64,000 bases of DNA from Magnolia sinica. Lineage: Eukaryota > Streptophyta > Magnoliopsida > Magnoliales > Magnoliaceae. The translations under genes were made by a program, and so were the position numbers. The notes under the pieces are model-generated. The model ran no database searches and had not been told where the DNA came from. It saw nothing but the letters and a program-made list of their open reading frames with translations. Shown in pieces: positions 35,192-46,571 of this stretch; position 1 is the first letter of the stretch, and each line of letters begins with the position of its first letter. Location: NCBI RefSeq assembly GCF_029962835.1, contig NC_080575.1, positions 60,491,493-60,555,492 on the forward strand. Direction: 5' to 3'.

Positions 35192-35752
35192 TCTTCTAGA
35201 ATTACAATCTTTCATTAGTTATAGGAGATTTATCCAACCTCTCATCATCTTGGTCATCTCAAATGACCACCTCATGCAAGATATTTGATCATTGGAGTTA
35301 AAGCATTGGCAACGCATCAGCATCATGATTGGGAGAGCTGGTTGAAGCACAAGAAAACATCGATCGAGCAACACAAGAAGATACTACAAAAGGAGCTCAA
35401 TTCAACAAGCAAGTTGTCATTTGTAAGAAAACATATACTCCTTTATATATATATAGGATTGAGTGTAATAGTTTAAATTGACAAATTCAATTAAGTTCTT
35501 GTGTAGGACCTTGATTCTTGTGTAGTACCTAAATCTAAGTCCTTGTGTAGGCTATCGGACACGGGTGTGTACGTGTTAGTCTTTGAGGGAGCCTCCCGGT
35601 GGGAGTAAACATAGGTCTTTAGATTGAGTCCAAGGTTATTTGTTAGCCGATAGAAAATCAACTCAAATCTCTTATGGGAGCATCTGGCAGGAGTGTGCGC
35701 TTAGTAGGTTATTGTGTAGGACCGAGGTCTGTGGCGAGCTTATAAAAAGCTT
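35192..35752. repeat. Tandem duplication, block A, copy 3 (truncated)
   Basis: It matches the first 560 bases of A1 and A2. Identity stops after GCGAGCTTATAAAAAGC, where A1 and A2 continue with TACATAAG but this copy changes to TTGCATGC. This is the right end of the duplicated array. Confidence 0.92.
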
Positions 35753-36640
35753 GCATGCAATGACATCGCACAACAAGGATTCCAAATTCTACTAAAATAC
35801 AATTGCTATGTGATTGAAAGATTCATATGAAAACCAAGAGGCTTATACACTGCCACCACCTCTCCAAGTCTATAAAAGTAACATCCGAATAAGAAGACGA
35901 GGCCCTCACCACAAGCAATTAATCTCTTTATAACTCAACGCTGCTCCTATCTTTTGGCCTCCATGGACCTTTATTAATTTAATTTCTTAACTTAGTCGTT
36001 CCACTTCTGTCTAGTTATGCTATAACAATTTCGGAGACATTAGATTAGTTTAGAATTGCTATTGTCTAGCACATCACTACAATACACATTAGAAGTAGGA
36101 TAAATATCCACATCCTAGTCATCGGATCCTTTAGATTATCAAGTTTATACTTGATACGTTGTCGATCTCATCTTATTGACTTCACACCATGACCGTCTCA
36201 TGATTGTCTGGTAGTTTCCATGGTCATTTTGCCAATACAAGCTATCGTAGGTATTTTATTTTTCTCTTTTCTTAGTTTTATTTTCTATTCACTGATTGTA
36301 CTATTTTAACAATAAAATTGGCAATTCAGCCTTATTTTTAATTTTGTCCAATTTTATTGCTTTACTAACAAACTTGATATGCTATTACCTTTGAAAGAGA
36401 AGTCCTTGGTTCCAAGGCAAAAAGATCCCGTTCTGATGCACTAACCCCCCCATTCTAAAATTGCCTAATCAATGTAACAATTTGGCTGAATAGTCAAGCC
36501 AATCTTTACAAGTCTAGTCCTAATATGGCTAGTTTGTCGCCTGAGGTCACAAGCCTTTAATTGATTTGAGTCGAATATGACTCCACTACGCCCGACACTA
36601 TATCTAATCATACATGTTTGACCAAATTTGGGTAATTCAT
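35753..36640. other. Unassigned non-coding DNA
   Basis: The stretch has a TATA-like CTATAAAAG near 35870 and a pyrimidine-rich middle, which loosely recalls a retroelement promoter. I could not define ends, primer site or coding parts. Confidence 0.3.
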
Positions 36641-36674
36641 AATATGTGTGGCCACACGTCTGAATTGAACAACA

Positions 36675-36835
36675 ATGGTTTCAATGGTGGGTTTCATTAT
36701 CACTACTGCTTTTTGTGGTGTGGTCTACTTAAGTCTTGGATTTGCCTCAGTTTTACTCATACCCTAAAATTATGGCAACATGGATGGGCGGTGTGGATAA
36801 AACCCATACATCACATTGGCCCCTTAGAGCTCATG
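36675..36835. mobile_element. Fold-back repeat, one arm
   Basis: This right-arm copy of the family runs from TTTCAATGGTGGGTTTCATT through TGTGGTGTGGTCTACTTAAG and GATGGGCGGTGTGGATAAAA. The left arm is missing. Confidence 0.65.
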
Positions 36836-36949
36836 CTCATTCCAAGCTTGGGATGGGCAAGGGTAGTAGTCAATTCGTGTCCCTGTCTCACATCTACTTC
36901 TATCAGGATTCCAGGACAGAATTCCAAAAATGAGGGAAGCATATTGGGT

Positions 36950-37870
36950 ATGCTAGGGCTTTACTGAATGAACATAATTAAGGCCCTAATGTGGCAAAAT
37001 TTGATTGGGCTAGCCACAACATGTGATGTACTCCACCCAACCTTTTTCAACCACGCCGTGCTTGGCCTATCATTGACAGTAGCACATAGCCCAATCAAAT
37101 CTCACTACAATAGGCTTTCCCATGTTCGGTGAGGCTGCTCCCAAAAATGAGGGAACTGGATTTGGTAAGGGGAGTGAATTCAGTGAGGCCTAGTATGGCC
37201 CTGACGTGGCTAGGTTTGATTGGGTCACTTGCTATTTTTAGAGACAGGGCCATACAAGGATGTTTGATACTAGTTCAGTAGAATACGTACTCAACCGACA
37301 TCACACCGGGTTAGCCCAATCAAACCTTACTGCATAAGGGCCTTACCATGTTTGGTGAGGCTAGTGCCTCACCAAATCTTCTCCCTTAAGTTTGGAAAAA
37401 CATTGGGTATGGTGAGGTCCAAACGTGGTGAGATTTGATTGAGTCACGTATTGCTGTAAAAAATGAGTTCACACAAAGCATATTTGCTTTGTGTAAAAAT
37501 GGGAACCAAATTTAATGAGGCCCTGGTGAGATTTAATTGGCAATGTACCGCTACGAGAGATTTAATTGGCCAGGCCATACAAAACATGTTTGTATAGATT
37601 TGTACCAATCAAATCTTGCCAGATCTGGACCTCCCTTAACTAGGGATTTTCCCAACCTCATTCAATCCAGTTTCCTTTCAAACGTGCTTTGCAGAACGAT
37701 GAGGCCCCGGCCTCACCGAAGCCCTGACATGGTGAGAAATGGGGTAATGCAAAGCATGTTTGAAAGTGATTCCATCAAGTTCTCGACTGATGTCACACAG
37801 AGTGACCCAAACAAATCTCGCCTCACAAAATCTGGTTCTCATCTTTGATACATGGTCGAATCAAATCCTG
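36950..37870. repeat. Cluster of interleaved inverted repeats around TTTGATTGGG
   Basis: The motif (G/A)TTTGATTGGG or its complement CCCAATCAAA recurs about ten times, each near GTGGC/GTGAGG and CCTCACC/CCTTAC-type words. Examples lie near 36997, 37090, 37216, 37318, 37435, 37530, 37608, 37806 and 37858. No open frame or terminal repeat is convincing. It may be an old fold-back element that duplicated internally. Confidence 0.55.
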
Positions 37871-38304
37871 CCATGTCGGGGTCACTATAGACATCTGTGG
37901 TAGCAGGGTAACCTCACAATGGATTACAAGAATGGCCTGAAACCCCACGCTGTGTGGGGCACTGTGAAGTCCAAGTTATATCCACCTCCTCCAGCGCTCT
38001 CTCCTATAAAATAGTACGGATGGAAATACCCACAGCTGAAACCTTCTTAAGCCGCCACAGAAGCTTTCGATAAGGTGATAGTTGTGTTTTTCCCTTCATC
38101 CGTTCTGTCTGGGATTGAATAACTTAACAGGGTAACTTTGGCTAACGTGGGAAACGATTGAAAGCACATGGAATCCATCCCCTTCCATCAGGTACGCCAA
38201 CCTTTATTCAGCCTTTTAAAATCAGGTTGATTCAACACTCACCCAATTTGAAATTATATCAAAACCTCTAAACCTCCCACCTGAATTATAAAATACTCTG
38301 GTTT

Positions 38305-38440
38305 TTGGATAATCTTTTCATTCTGATTTAGGATGTCACATGAATGGATTTGGTGGAATATAAACACAATTTTCTTGGATAATCCTTTTATCCTGATGAG
38401 GCATATTAGATGAATGGATTGGATGGAATATAAACACAAT
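38305..38440. repeat. Imperfect tandem duplication, about 70-bp unit
   Basis: Two units begin TTGGATAATC and end GGAATATAAACACAAT. The second is diverged. Confidence 0.85.
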
Positions 38441-38525
38441 GGTGGGCCCCAGGCAAAGCTAATGATGGGCATGCTATCTCAACTGTTTACTACGGTGTAG
38501 CCTACATTGAGTTTTGGATCATCAT

Positions 38526-38603
38526 GACTTCTCGCTTCTAGGGTGAACAACAGGTAGGGCACCTGACTTCTCGCTTCTAGGGTGAACAACAGGTAGGGCA
38601 CCT
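38526..38603. repeat. Perfect tandem duplication, 39-bp unit
   Basis: GACTTCTCGCTTCTAGGGTG and the following 19 bases occur twice in direct succession without a mismatch. Confidence 0.95.
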
Positions 38604-39136
38604 GATGGACAGGTTGGATCTTATGAAACTTCCACCCACGTGGTGGATGGCCAGACATCAGGAGGCATGCTAGCACAGTTCTTTCGTATGTTGATTGATC
38701 CTTAATGTGCCTTCCCTGCACCTAAGGCTTTCTGAATTCTCCAATCAGGCAATGGTCAGTCGACATAATGCAACTTACTGATAGCTTGGTCCCTAGCTAC
38801 GGACCCACCTGTCAAATTGAAACCCTGTGCAGACTAATTCTTACCAAGCAACTAGCTGTAGATGATGCGCTCATGTAAACTAGTTTGCACGTGGAGTCAC
38901 CACCTCAGAATGTATTAGGGTATCTAATGAGTACAGCAGGGTCACCAACCATGAAAATGGGGCACTATGCCAATCCATCAGGTGGACCATCCAAATTCAC
39001 ATGGGATGGGTGGATCATACTAATATTGGGAGACCCATTTTCATGGTCAGGTGACCTGCAGGATTGGTTGGGTGCCATACACGTGCCACACTAACCCCCC
39101 GTGTACCTCATTGTACAAACTTCCAAACTACACAAG
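38604..39136. other. Non-coding DNA, nothing recognised
   Basis: Short unrelated open frames only. GGTGGACCATCC and GGGTGGATCATAC motifs near 38980-39020 suggest fold-back repeat debris. Confidence 0.4.
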
Positions 39137-39144
39137 ATTATATT

Positions 39145-39735
39145 CAGAGGTGTACACAGTCGAATCGAGTCGAGCTTGGTGCAGCTTGACTCGGCTCGGC
39201 CACTAGCTGACCCCAGCTCGAACTTGGTTCGGCTCGGTCCTCAAGCCTGATTGGCCAGCTCAACTCGGCTCCGGCCAGTTCAAGCCAAGATCGATCCTCT
39301 GCATCATTTTCTCAAACACATGGAGTGCAACTTCAATTTCTCACGGAGTGTAAAATAACAGCATCGATTTACAGGTATTTCATCAAACACTCAGTAGGCA
39401 ACACAAAAATCAAGATAAAAGGGTGTTTGTTTCATATCCATACCTTCCTCGCCACCAGCCAACACTTCATTGAGTCATTTCATCAAACACTTGCTGAGCA
39501 ACATCAATATCAAGATAACCAAGTCACCAAACTGTTTGATCCGAGTTCGATTTGAGTTGGGGTTTGATCTGAGTCGAGTTGAGCTTGGACAGATTCGAAC
39601 TCGACTCGAAATTTTTTTGAGCTCAAAAAATCAGCTCGACTCGGCTCGAACTCAGTTTCGAACCAAGTCAAATCAAGCTTTTTCAAGTCAAGTCGAGTGA
39701 GCTAACCAAGCTAACTCGGTTCATGTACAGCTCTA
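39145..39735. mobile_element. hAT MITE built from CTCGG/GAGTCGA motifs
   Basis: The ends CAGAGGTGTACA and TGTACAGCTCTA are flanked by the perfect 8-bp duplication ATTATATT (39137-39144 and 39736-39743). The body near each end is reiterated CTCGGCTCGG, TCGAGTCGAG and related words. It has no coding content. Confidence 0.93.
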
Positions 39736-39743
39736 ATTATATT

Positions 39744-40824
39744 ATTGTATTTACCAAAATTAGTAATCCTAGTTTGAAAATCTCTCCTCTCTCTCACACC
39801 TTGCCTTTCACTGGGTTGAAATAGGACTTGGCGGATCAAGAAATGATTTTCTTTCTTAGTTATAAATGTATCATGAAATGTATAAATGATAATCATAGAT
39901 TTGTAATAATATAAAAGGATCGATAAAAATATTAAAAAGAAAATATCACACAAAAAAAAAATAATAAAAAAGAAATCCATCATCATCGTCATCATCATCA
40001 TCCAAGCCCCATATATCAATTAATTGGGATTGGGTACTTGAATCCTGATCTGCCATTCCACTCTATTATGGGCCATACCTTCAGTTAGGCATGACATGCA
40101 GCAACGGTTCTTGACCATCAAGATCATAGGTCTGATCTGAGATGGAACATAGCCACAGAACACATTGATCAGGTCTTCTTATTCTTCCATTGAACACGCA
40201 TTGATCATCCTTCTAGCTAGGCTGTGAATATTCAGAAAAAAATACAATATTACTCTTTAACCATCCAGTGGATATCTATTAATTAGATGGTTAGGATTAC
40301 TGGATCAGTGTTATTTTAGAGATAAGCTCCACCTACAATTTGCCCAAAAATTGGAGTGGTTTGGCATTCAATGGGCAGAAATTCCCTACTGATTGCTAGT
40401 ATAATCTGACTGTTGTGTAGTTTCTGAACCACAGCCCATCCACAAAAGGGGTCAGATTTGAACGTCTGGCTCACACACAAAGGGTAGAAGACTGACATGT
40501 TGAAATAGTTAAGCACTTTTCTGCACTGGTTTCTTTGAGTTATTCTTGCGACGAGTCTTTACAAACACTTTTGCCAAATCCTGAATTAAAAGAAGGTACA
40601 AGTTAGTGATTCTCTTAAGAGGAATTAACAAGATAAAATGGAGTAACATTTCTAAAGAAACAAAAACAAAACAAAACAGAATATCAAGATTCATCAAGCT
40701 CCGAGTGATGCCTTCTAAAAAAATCAGAGCTCGTTGGATGATAGAGCTGTCAGTGGGACGAGTTCAGGTAGGGTCATTAATAGATATAATTATCATTCCA
40801 TTGTGAGGGCAAATGGGTGGGTGG
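39744..40824. other. Non-coding DNA, nothing recognised
   Basis: The stretch holds an AT-rich section with (ATC)n near 39980-40003 and a small hairpin around TTAATTAGATGGTTAGGATT near 40275. No gene or element ends were defined. Confidence 0.4.
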
Positions 40825-40829
40825 CTCGA

Positions 40830-41260
40830 GTGGGCCCCACCGTAATGTTTATGTAAAATCTACCCTGTCCATCAGGTGTGTCGTCCCATGTTAGGTCAAG
40901 AGTCCAAAAATCAGCTCCATCTTTGATTCAAGTGGACTGCATCATTGGAAACAACACTAGCACTCAAAACTGTTTCCATTAGTGTGGCCCAACATGAATC
41001 ATGGATGGGTATGATTTTTGAGATTCATAGCTAAATATTTGTGTTGAATCTAATGATTGGAGTGGATTCCATATAATCCTCACGGTGGGCCCTGTAAAAA
41101 TTAAGGGTGGAAGTCTCTTTACCAACTGATTTCTTTGGTGTGGCCCACCAAATCACAGGTCAGCCAATTATTGTCTCTTAGCATAATATTGTACTAAATA
41201 TTTAATGGTTAGAGTGAATCTTACATAAACATTGTAGTGGGGCCCACCAAAATCAGGAGT
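40830..41260. mobile_element. Fold-back GGGCCCACC repeat, variant B
   Basis: Left edge GTGGGCCCCACCGTAATGTT and right edge ATTGTAGTGGGGCCCACC are inverted copies, with matching TTTATGTAAAATCTAC and GAATCTTACATAAAC arms. A central segment carries a second pair of GTGTGGCCCA motifs. Confidence 0.75.
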
Positions 41261-41929
41261 AGCGCCACATATTGATGTGGCCTTGGTATACCAAGAAGCA
41301 TCATATCAGACTCAAGTGTGGCTTTGAAGATACCAATGGTTACCTTGGCTCCCTCCCCTCCCCATTCAATACTCCTCTCTCTCCCACCCACCCCATTTAA
41401 TCTCCATCTCTCTCTATAAATATAGTTTTATAAGTGGAGAAAAAGCATTAGTGTATTTTTCCCCTTTTTGGAAGAACATTTGGTCATCTTTGATAGTGAG
41501 AGAATCTACTTGTATTTGGGTGAGTGGATCCCTAACATTGGGTGAGTGAATCCCCAAGCAATCTAGTGTATTGCCATCTTTTTTTCTGTTCTTTTTTTTC
41601 AATTGAAGTAATCCTCCTCTCTTTTTCGTCTCTCCATCATTTGCTTGAGCATTTTCTATTTTCTTGCCCGTTGGATTGGCATTATTTGGCATCCGAGCAA
41701 GTTTAGTTTTTTGGATCGGACTTGGTTTCTTATGGCAAAAGGAAGAGGAAACTAGGTTGAATGGACGACTTCAATTCAAATTGTCCACCTTTGTGAAGAA
41801 ATTAAAGAATTAAGGCATGTCAACAACAATCTACAATGCATAATGGAAGAGGTTTTGCGAAAACTTGCCGCACAAGCTGCCACAAGTATTCATTCCGATT
41901 TATGATGAAGATGCTCATGAAGTGTTTAA

Positions 41930-42150
41930 TAAAATGATCGAACAGAATGAAGGTAAAGTGAACGAAGACCATATGCAAATTTGATGATGATGAGCCGATT
42001 TATGATGAAAATGCCCGTGAATTTTTTAATGAAATGACCAAACCAAATGAAAGTGAAGTGAACAAAGGCCATATGAAATTTAACGACGAGCCGATTTATA
42101 ACAAAGATGCTCAGGAAGTGCTTGATGAAATGACTGGACTAAATGAAGGT
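41930..42150 (+). repeat. In-frame minisatellite in gypsy G1 interior
   Basis: Two to three imperfect units of about 105 bases encode DEPIYDEDAxEVxxEMT-like peptides. A related array on the opposite strand lies in the neighbouring gypsy element. Confidence 0.75.
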
Positions 42151-42930
42151 AGAAATCATGTTATTTGCAAAGTTTTAGCTGCTCCTCCAGCACTCGAAGA
42201 CTATCGACTTTGTGTATTATGTGAAGATAATTTACATGTCAACCTTAAGAAATACTCACTCATGGTTGCTAATGTAGTATTTTTGGGCTAGGTTGTCTCA
42301 TCCCAAGGCATCAAAGTAGATACAGAGAAGATTAAAGCAAGTGTGGAGTGGTCAACCTTAAAATCAATTATCAAAGTGCATTGCTTCCATAGCCTAACAA
42401 CATTCTACCGACAGTCCATGAGAATAAGAAAATGTATCTACACTCTATATATCTTGTTCGATGAAAAAACAAGCCCCAATACAAAATACTTGGATCAACG
42501 ATAAGGAGTTACGGGATCTTGACGGAAGAATGCGGAAACGACTTAACAAGCCGAACTCGAGGACAGGTTCTTTTTATGGGAAGGAGATTGATGTAGCCCT
42601 TAGTACACCAAGAAACAACATATCATACTCAAGTGTGGCTTTGAAGATACCAATAGTCATCTTGGGCCCTTTCCCCATTCAATGCTCCCCTCCCTCCTAC
42701 CCACCCATTTAATCTCCCTCCCTGTCTCTATAAATACAATTTTTGTATTTTATAAGTGGAGAAAAAAGCATTAGGATATTTCCCCCCTTTTTTGAAATCA
42801 TTTGATCACATCTGAGAGTGAGCAAATCTCTTGTATTTGGGTGAGTGGATCCCCAACCTTGGTTAAGTGAATCCTCAAGCCATTTATAACGTATTGTCAT
42901 CTCTCTCTATCATTTGCTTGAGCATTTTCT

Positions 42931-43611
42931 CAGGGCTAAAAGTCAGGTGGGTTCAACCCGACCGACCTGACATTGGGTTGGGCTTGGGCAGGATGTATCG
43001 GGTTTGGTCTCGAGCTTGGGCTATATAAACAACAACTCGATAAAGGTTGGGTCGGGTTGGGTTGAGGTCTCGGGTCGCCCAACCTAACCCGAACCCGATC
43101 GATATATAATTTATAAATGATAATTGAGTGTGGATCGTCTGTGTTAAAGGCATAGGAAATTCCAGTGCTGTCGGGTCTCATTGGTCCATACATTTTCCAA
43201 TGACTCAAGCTAACAAGATATGCCAGATTTCTCTCTCTTAAATAGATTGCGTACTACACAACACGACTTTGAAAGGAGTAGTCCTATATTTTAGCTTGTT
43301 TGTTTAGAAAAAAATGAAGTTCTTTACAGTAAATAACTACATATATAATTAATAAAATCTACATATATAATTAATAAAATCATAGGTACAAAAAATAAGA
43401 CGTGTATTGAAATATAATAGACTAATGTAATAACGAAAATATTAGCATGTATCCACCCGACCAACCTGACCGAGCTCGCTTGGGTTGAGAATTCCCAAGG
43501 TTCGGTTGGGTTGGGTTGGGTTAGGGTTAGGGTATATGAACCTTGGGTTGGGCTAGGGTTGGGATAGGGTTGAGCACCAACCTGACCCAACCCGCTTGAC
43601 TTTCAGCCCTA
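42931..43611. mobile_element. hAT MITE built from GGGTTGGG/CAACCCGA motifs
   Basis: Ends CAGGGCTAAAAGTCAGG and CTTGACTTTCAGCCCTA are near-perfect inverted repeats. The flanking octamers CATTTTCT and CGTTTTCT differ at one base. The paralogous left LTR reads GAGCATTTTCTATTTTCTTG with no insertion (near 41648). Subterminal parts are reiterated GGGTTGGG/CCAACCC, and a short AT-rich centre includes a 21-bp tandem pair near 43340-43382. Confidence 0.92.
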
Positions 43612-43648
43612 CGTTTTCTATTTTCTTGCCTTAGATTGGCATCATTAA

Positions 43649-45466
43649 TGATATGGAACCCAAAGAAATGCAATAAAGAGAAGGAAAGAAGAACTTTGTT
43701 TCTATAACTTGGACAGAGTGCATAGGCCAAATGAGAATAAGAGGAGATAGCTTGGGGACTTGGTCACCCACGGGATTGTTGAATCACTCATCCAACAAGA
43801 GAGGAATCACTCGACTCTCAATGGAGATGGCAAGGCACTCACAAATACAAATTAAAACAATTCTAGAATGCCCTCTCTCATGGAATGACTACTACATATA
43901 GAGGAAAACAAAAAGGAATAAACTCATTGCATTAAATGTATTTTGAATGTTGGCAATAAATGCACTTTGAATGTTGGAGAGATTTTCCCTTGTGACCATT
44001 GGTATCTTCAAAGCTACAATTGAGTATGATTTGGTGCTTCTTGGTGTACCAAGCGCTGCATAAATCTCATTCCCCCCCGCCCCCCCCCAAAAAAAAAAAA
44101 AAAACTCGTCTTCGATTTCTGCTTGATAATTCTTTCCCACATTCTTCTGTCGAGATCCTATAACTCATTATCGTTGATCCAAGTATCTTTGTATCAAGGC
44201 TTGTTCTTACACCTGATAAGATATTTAGTGTAGGTGCCTTGCCTTACACTCATGGACTGTTGGTAGAATGTTACTAAGCCATGGAAGCATCGCACTTAGG
44301 TAACCGATTTTGGGATTGGCCACTCTATACTTGCTTTAAGCTTTTCTTCATCTACTTTGATGCTTTGCGATGGGACAACATAGCCAAAAAGACTACATTA
44401 TCAACCATGAATGAGTATTTCTTAAAGTTGACACATAGCTTCTCTTCATGTAAAACACGTAATGGTCTTTGGGTGCTCAAAGAGCAGCCAAAACTCTACA
44501 AATAACAAAACTTTCACCTTCATTCGATCTAGTCATTTCATCAAGCATTTCATTAGCATCTTTATCATAAGTTTACTTGTCTTCCTTAAATTACATGTGA
44601 CCTTCATTCATTTCACCCTCATTTGGTTTAGTCATTTCATCAAACACTTCATGACCATCTTCGTCATAGATCGACTCATCATCATTAAACTCCATGTGAC
44701 CCTTGTTCACTTCACCTTCATTTGTTTTGGCAATTTCATCAAATACTTCATGGGTATCTTTATCATAAATCGGCTCATCATTATCAAATTCTATGCGTTT
44801 TTGTTCACTTCACCTTCATTTGGTTCAATCATTTCATCAAATACTTCATATGCATCTTCATCATAAATTGGAATATTTGTGGACGCTTATGTGGGAAGTT
44901 TTCACAAAACCTCCTCCATCATTAATAGTAAATTTTGTTGACATACCTCAATTTTTTAATTTCTTCATGAAAGTGGACATCTTGAATTGAAGTTGTCCAT
45001 TCAACCCGATTTTTTCTCTCTTGCTATAAGAAATCAAGCCCGATCCAAGAATTAAACTTGCTCTGATACCAAATGATATAGAACCCAAATAAATGCAATA
45101 AAGAGAAGGAAAGAATAACTTTGTTTCTTTAACTTCGATAAAGAGTACATAGGCCGAATGAGAATAAGAGGAGATAGCTTAAGGACTCACCAAGGGATTC
45201 AGGAATCATTCACCCAACAAGAGAAGAATCACTCAACTCTCAATGGAGATAACAAGGCTCTCACAAATACAATGCTTGTAAAAAAAACTTTAGATTGCCC
45301 TCTCATAGAATGACTACTAAATATATAGAGGAAAACAAAAAGGAATAAACTCATTGCATTAAATGTAATTTGAATGTTGGAGAGCTTCTCACTTGAGATT
45401 GTTGGTATCTTCAAAGCAACACTTGGGTACAATATGGTGCTTCTTGGTGTCTCAAGGGCTAAATCA
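43649..45466 (-). mobile_element. Short Ty3/gypsy element with LTRs (G2), inverted next to G1
   Basis: LTRs lie at about 43649-44063 and 45074-45466 and are homologous to those of G1 but inverted. A primer-site complement (CTCTGATACCA) borders the right LTR inside, and a G-rich purine tract on the minus strand borders the left one. The interior is little more than the acidic minisatellite at 44520-44880 and short flanks. Broken. Confidence 0.78.
44520..44880 (-). repeat. Minisatellite in gypsy G2 interior, about 105-bp unit
   Basis: Three to four units carry CATTTCATCAA-TACTTCAT and CTTCATCATAAAT-like words on the plus strand. On the minus strand they encode the same DEPIYDEDAxEVFDEM-type peptide as in G1. 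Confidence 0.78.
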
Positions 45467-45529
45467 CATAAAATTCGGTTTTTTCTCTAAGTACGTTGTA
45501 TATAGTTGGAGAGGTAGGCAAGGATTTGA

Positions 45530-45972
45530 CTTTTAGGGGTCGTCCATGATGTTTATGTAAGATCTACTCCGACCATTAGATGCGTAATCCCAATTTAGGC
45601 CCCGAGGCAAAAAAAAGTCAGGTTGACTAGTGATTCAGGTGGGACACACCAAAGAAAACAATTGGAAGAGAGACATCCACCCTTGACTTTTTCCGGTTCC
45701 ACTGTGATAGTTATATGAAATCCAATCCAACCATTAGATGCCAAACAAAATTTTAGGCTTCGGGCCTAAAATTCAGACCCATCCGTGATTCAAGTGCGCC
45801 ATAACAAGGAAAACAGTCTGGAGAGTGAATGTTGCGCTACACACTCTTTCCAATCATGTGGTTCACCTGAATTACATATGGGGGTATTTTTGGGCCCTTG
45901 GCTTACATGAGGTGACACAACTGGTGGTCAGGAAGGATTTTACATAAACATCATGGTGTGGCCCCCACAAGT
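45530..45972. mobile_element. Fold-back repeat, variant B
   Basis: The left arm GATGTTTATGTAAGATCTAC is mirrored by GATTTTACATAAACATCATG near 45940. The interior has the usual GTGGGACACACC and GTGGTTCACCTGAA words. Confidence 0.7.
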
Positions 45973-46039
45973 AGTCGACCCATTTGTTCTCACTCCCACC
46001 CAAGTGGCCGTTCAAAAACTGTAATGGACACACACATTA

Positions 46040-46142
46040 CTAAGCACACACGGATGTGTAATAGAGCCCGTGCACGAGCCACAAATGTGCCTACATGGCA
46101 CATACATAGAATATCTAAACAATCCACCGGGTTGGTCTGACC
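46040..46142. mobile_element. Mutator-like MITE, family C, left piece
   Basis: This is the left part of a repeat related to 55020-55413. It is interrupted at GTCTGACC by the 7.3 kb hAT and resumes at 53435. Confidence 0.7.
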
Positions 46143-46571
46143 CAGTGTTCGAAATATCGGCATTGCACAATGTATCGCACCCTTGGGATATAGATACGTA
46201 TCGGTTATCGCATGGGATATATCGTTTGTATCGCATAATTTATTGCACTTTTTGGGAAACATGGGGAAACATTGGGAAAATGGTTGAATTTTTTAATGAA
46301 ACTTTGGGGATTGTTAAAAAGGCCCTTAATACACACTTTTAAATCATAACATCTCAAAAAAAAAAGATGCACATAATAAATTTCCTTTGTATAGGGTCTT
46401 AAGCTATGCGATGTTTAACTGAACTAACGCAACTATATTTAAATTGAATGCATGATATAAATATATCATAGTCATGTATGAAAACATAGCCAATTCATTG
46501 AAAAGGAAAAGAAGAACTGAATAAGTAAATTTTGAGAAATATACATATCAATGATGGGGACTAGTTGTGGT

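Larger units (their letters stand above)
41273..43644 (+). mobile_element. Short Ty3/gypsy element with LTRs (G1), carrying a hAT MITE
   Basis: LTRs lie at about 41273-41684 and 42589-43644, both starting TGATGT and reading through a CTATAAATA promoter-like box. A degenerate initiator-methionine-tRNA primer site follows the left LTR (TGGCATCCGAGC), and a purine tract precedes the right LTR. The interior shows an acidic repeat region and the end of a gypsy-type RT (VLCEDNLHVNLKKYSLMV, FHSLTTFYRQS). The element is broken and small. A hAT MITE (42931-43611) sits in the right LTR, and the left LTR shows the empty site. Confidence 0.8.

Noticed and set aside
43519-43535. Telomere-like GGGTTAGGGTTAGGG
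   Set aside because: Only two units occur, and they are variants of the GGGTTGGG word that makes up the hAT MITE. The plant telomere unit TTTAGGG is not tandemly present.
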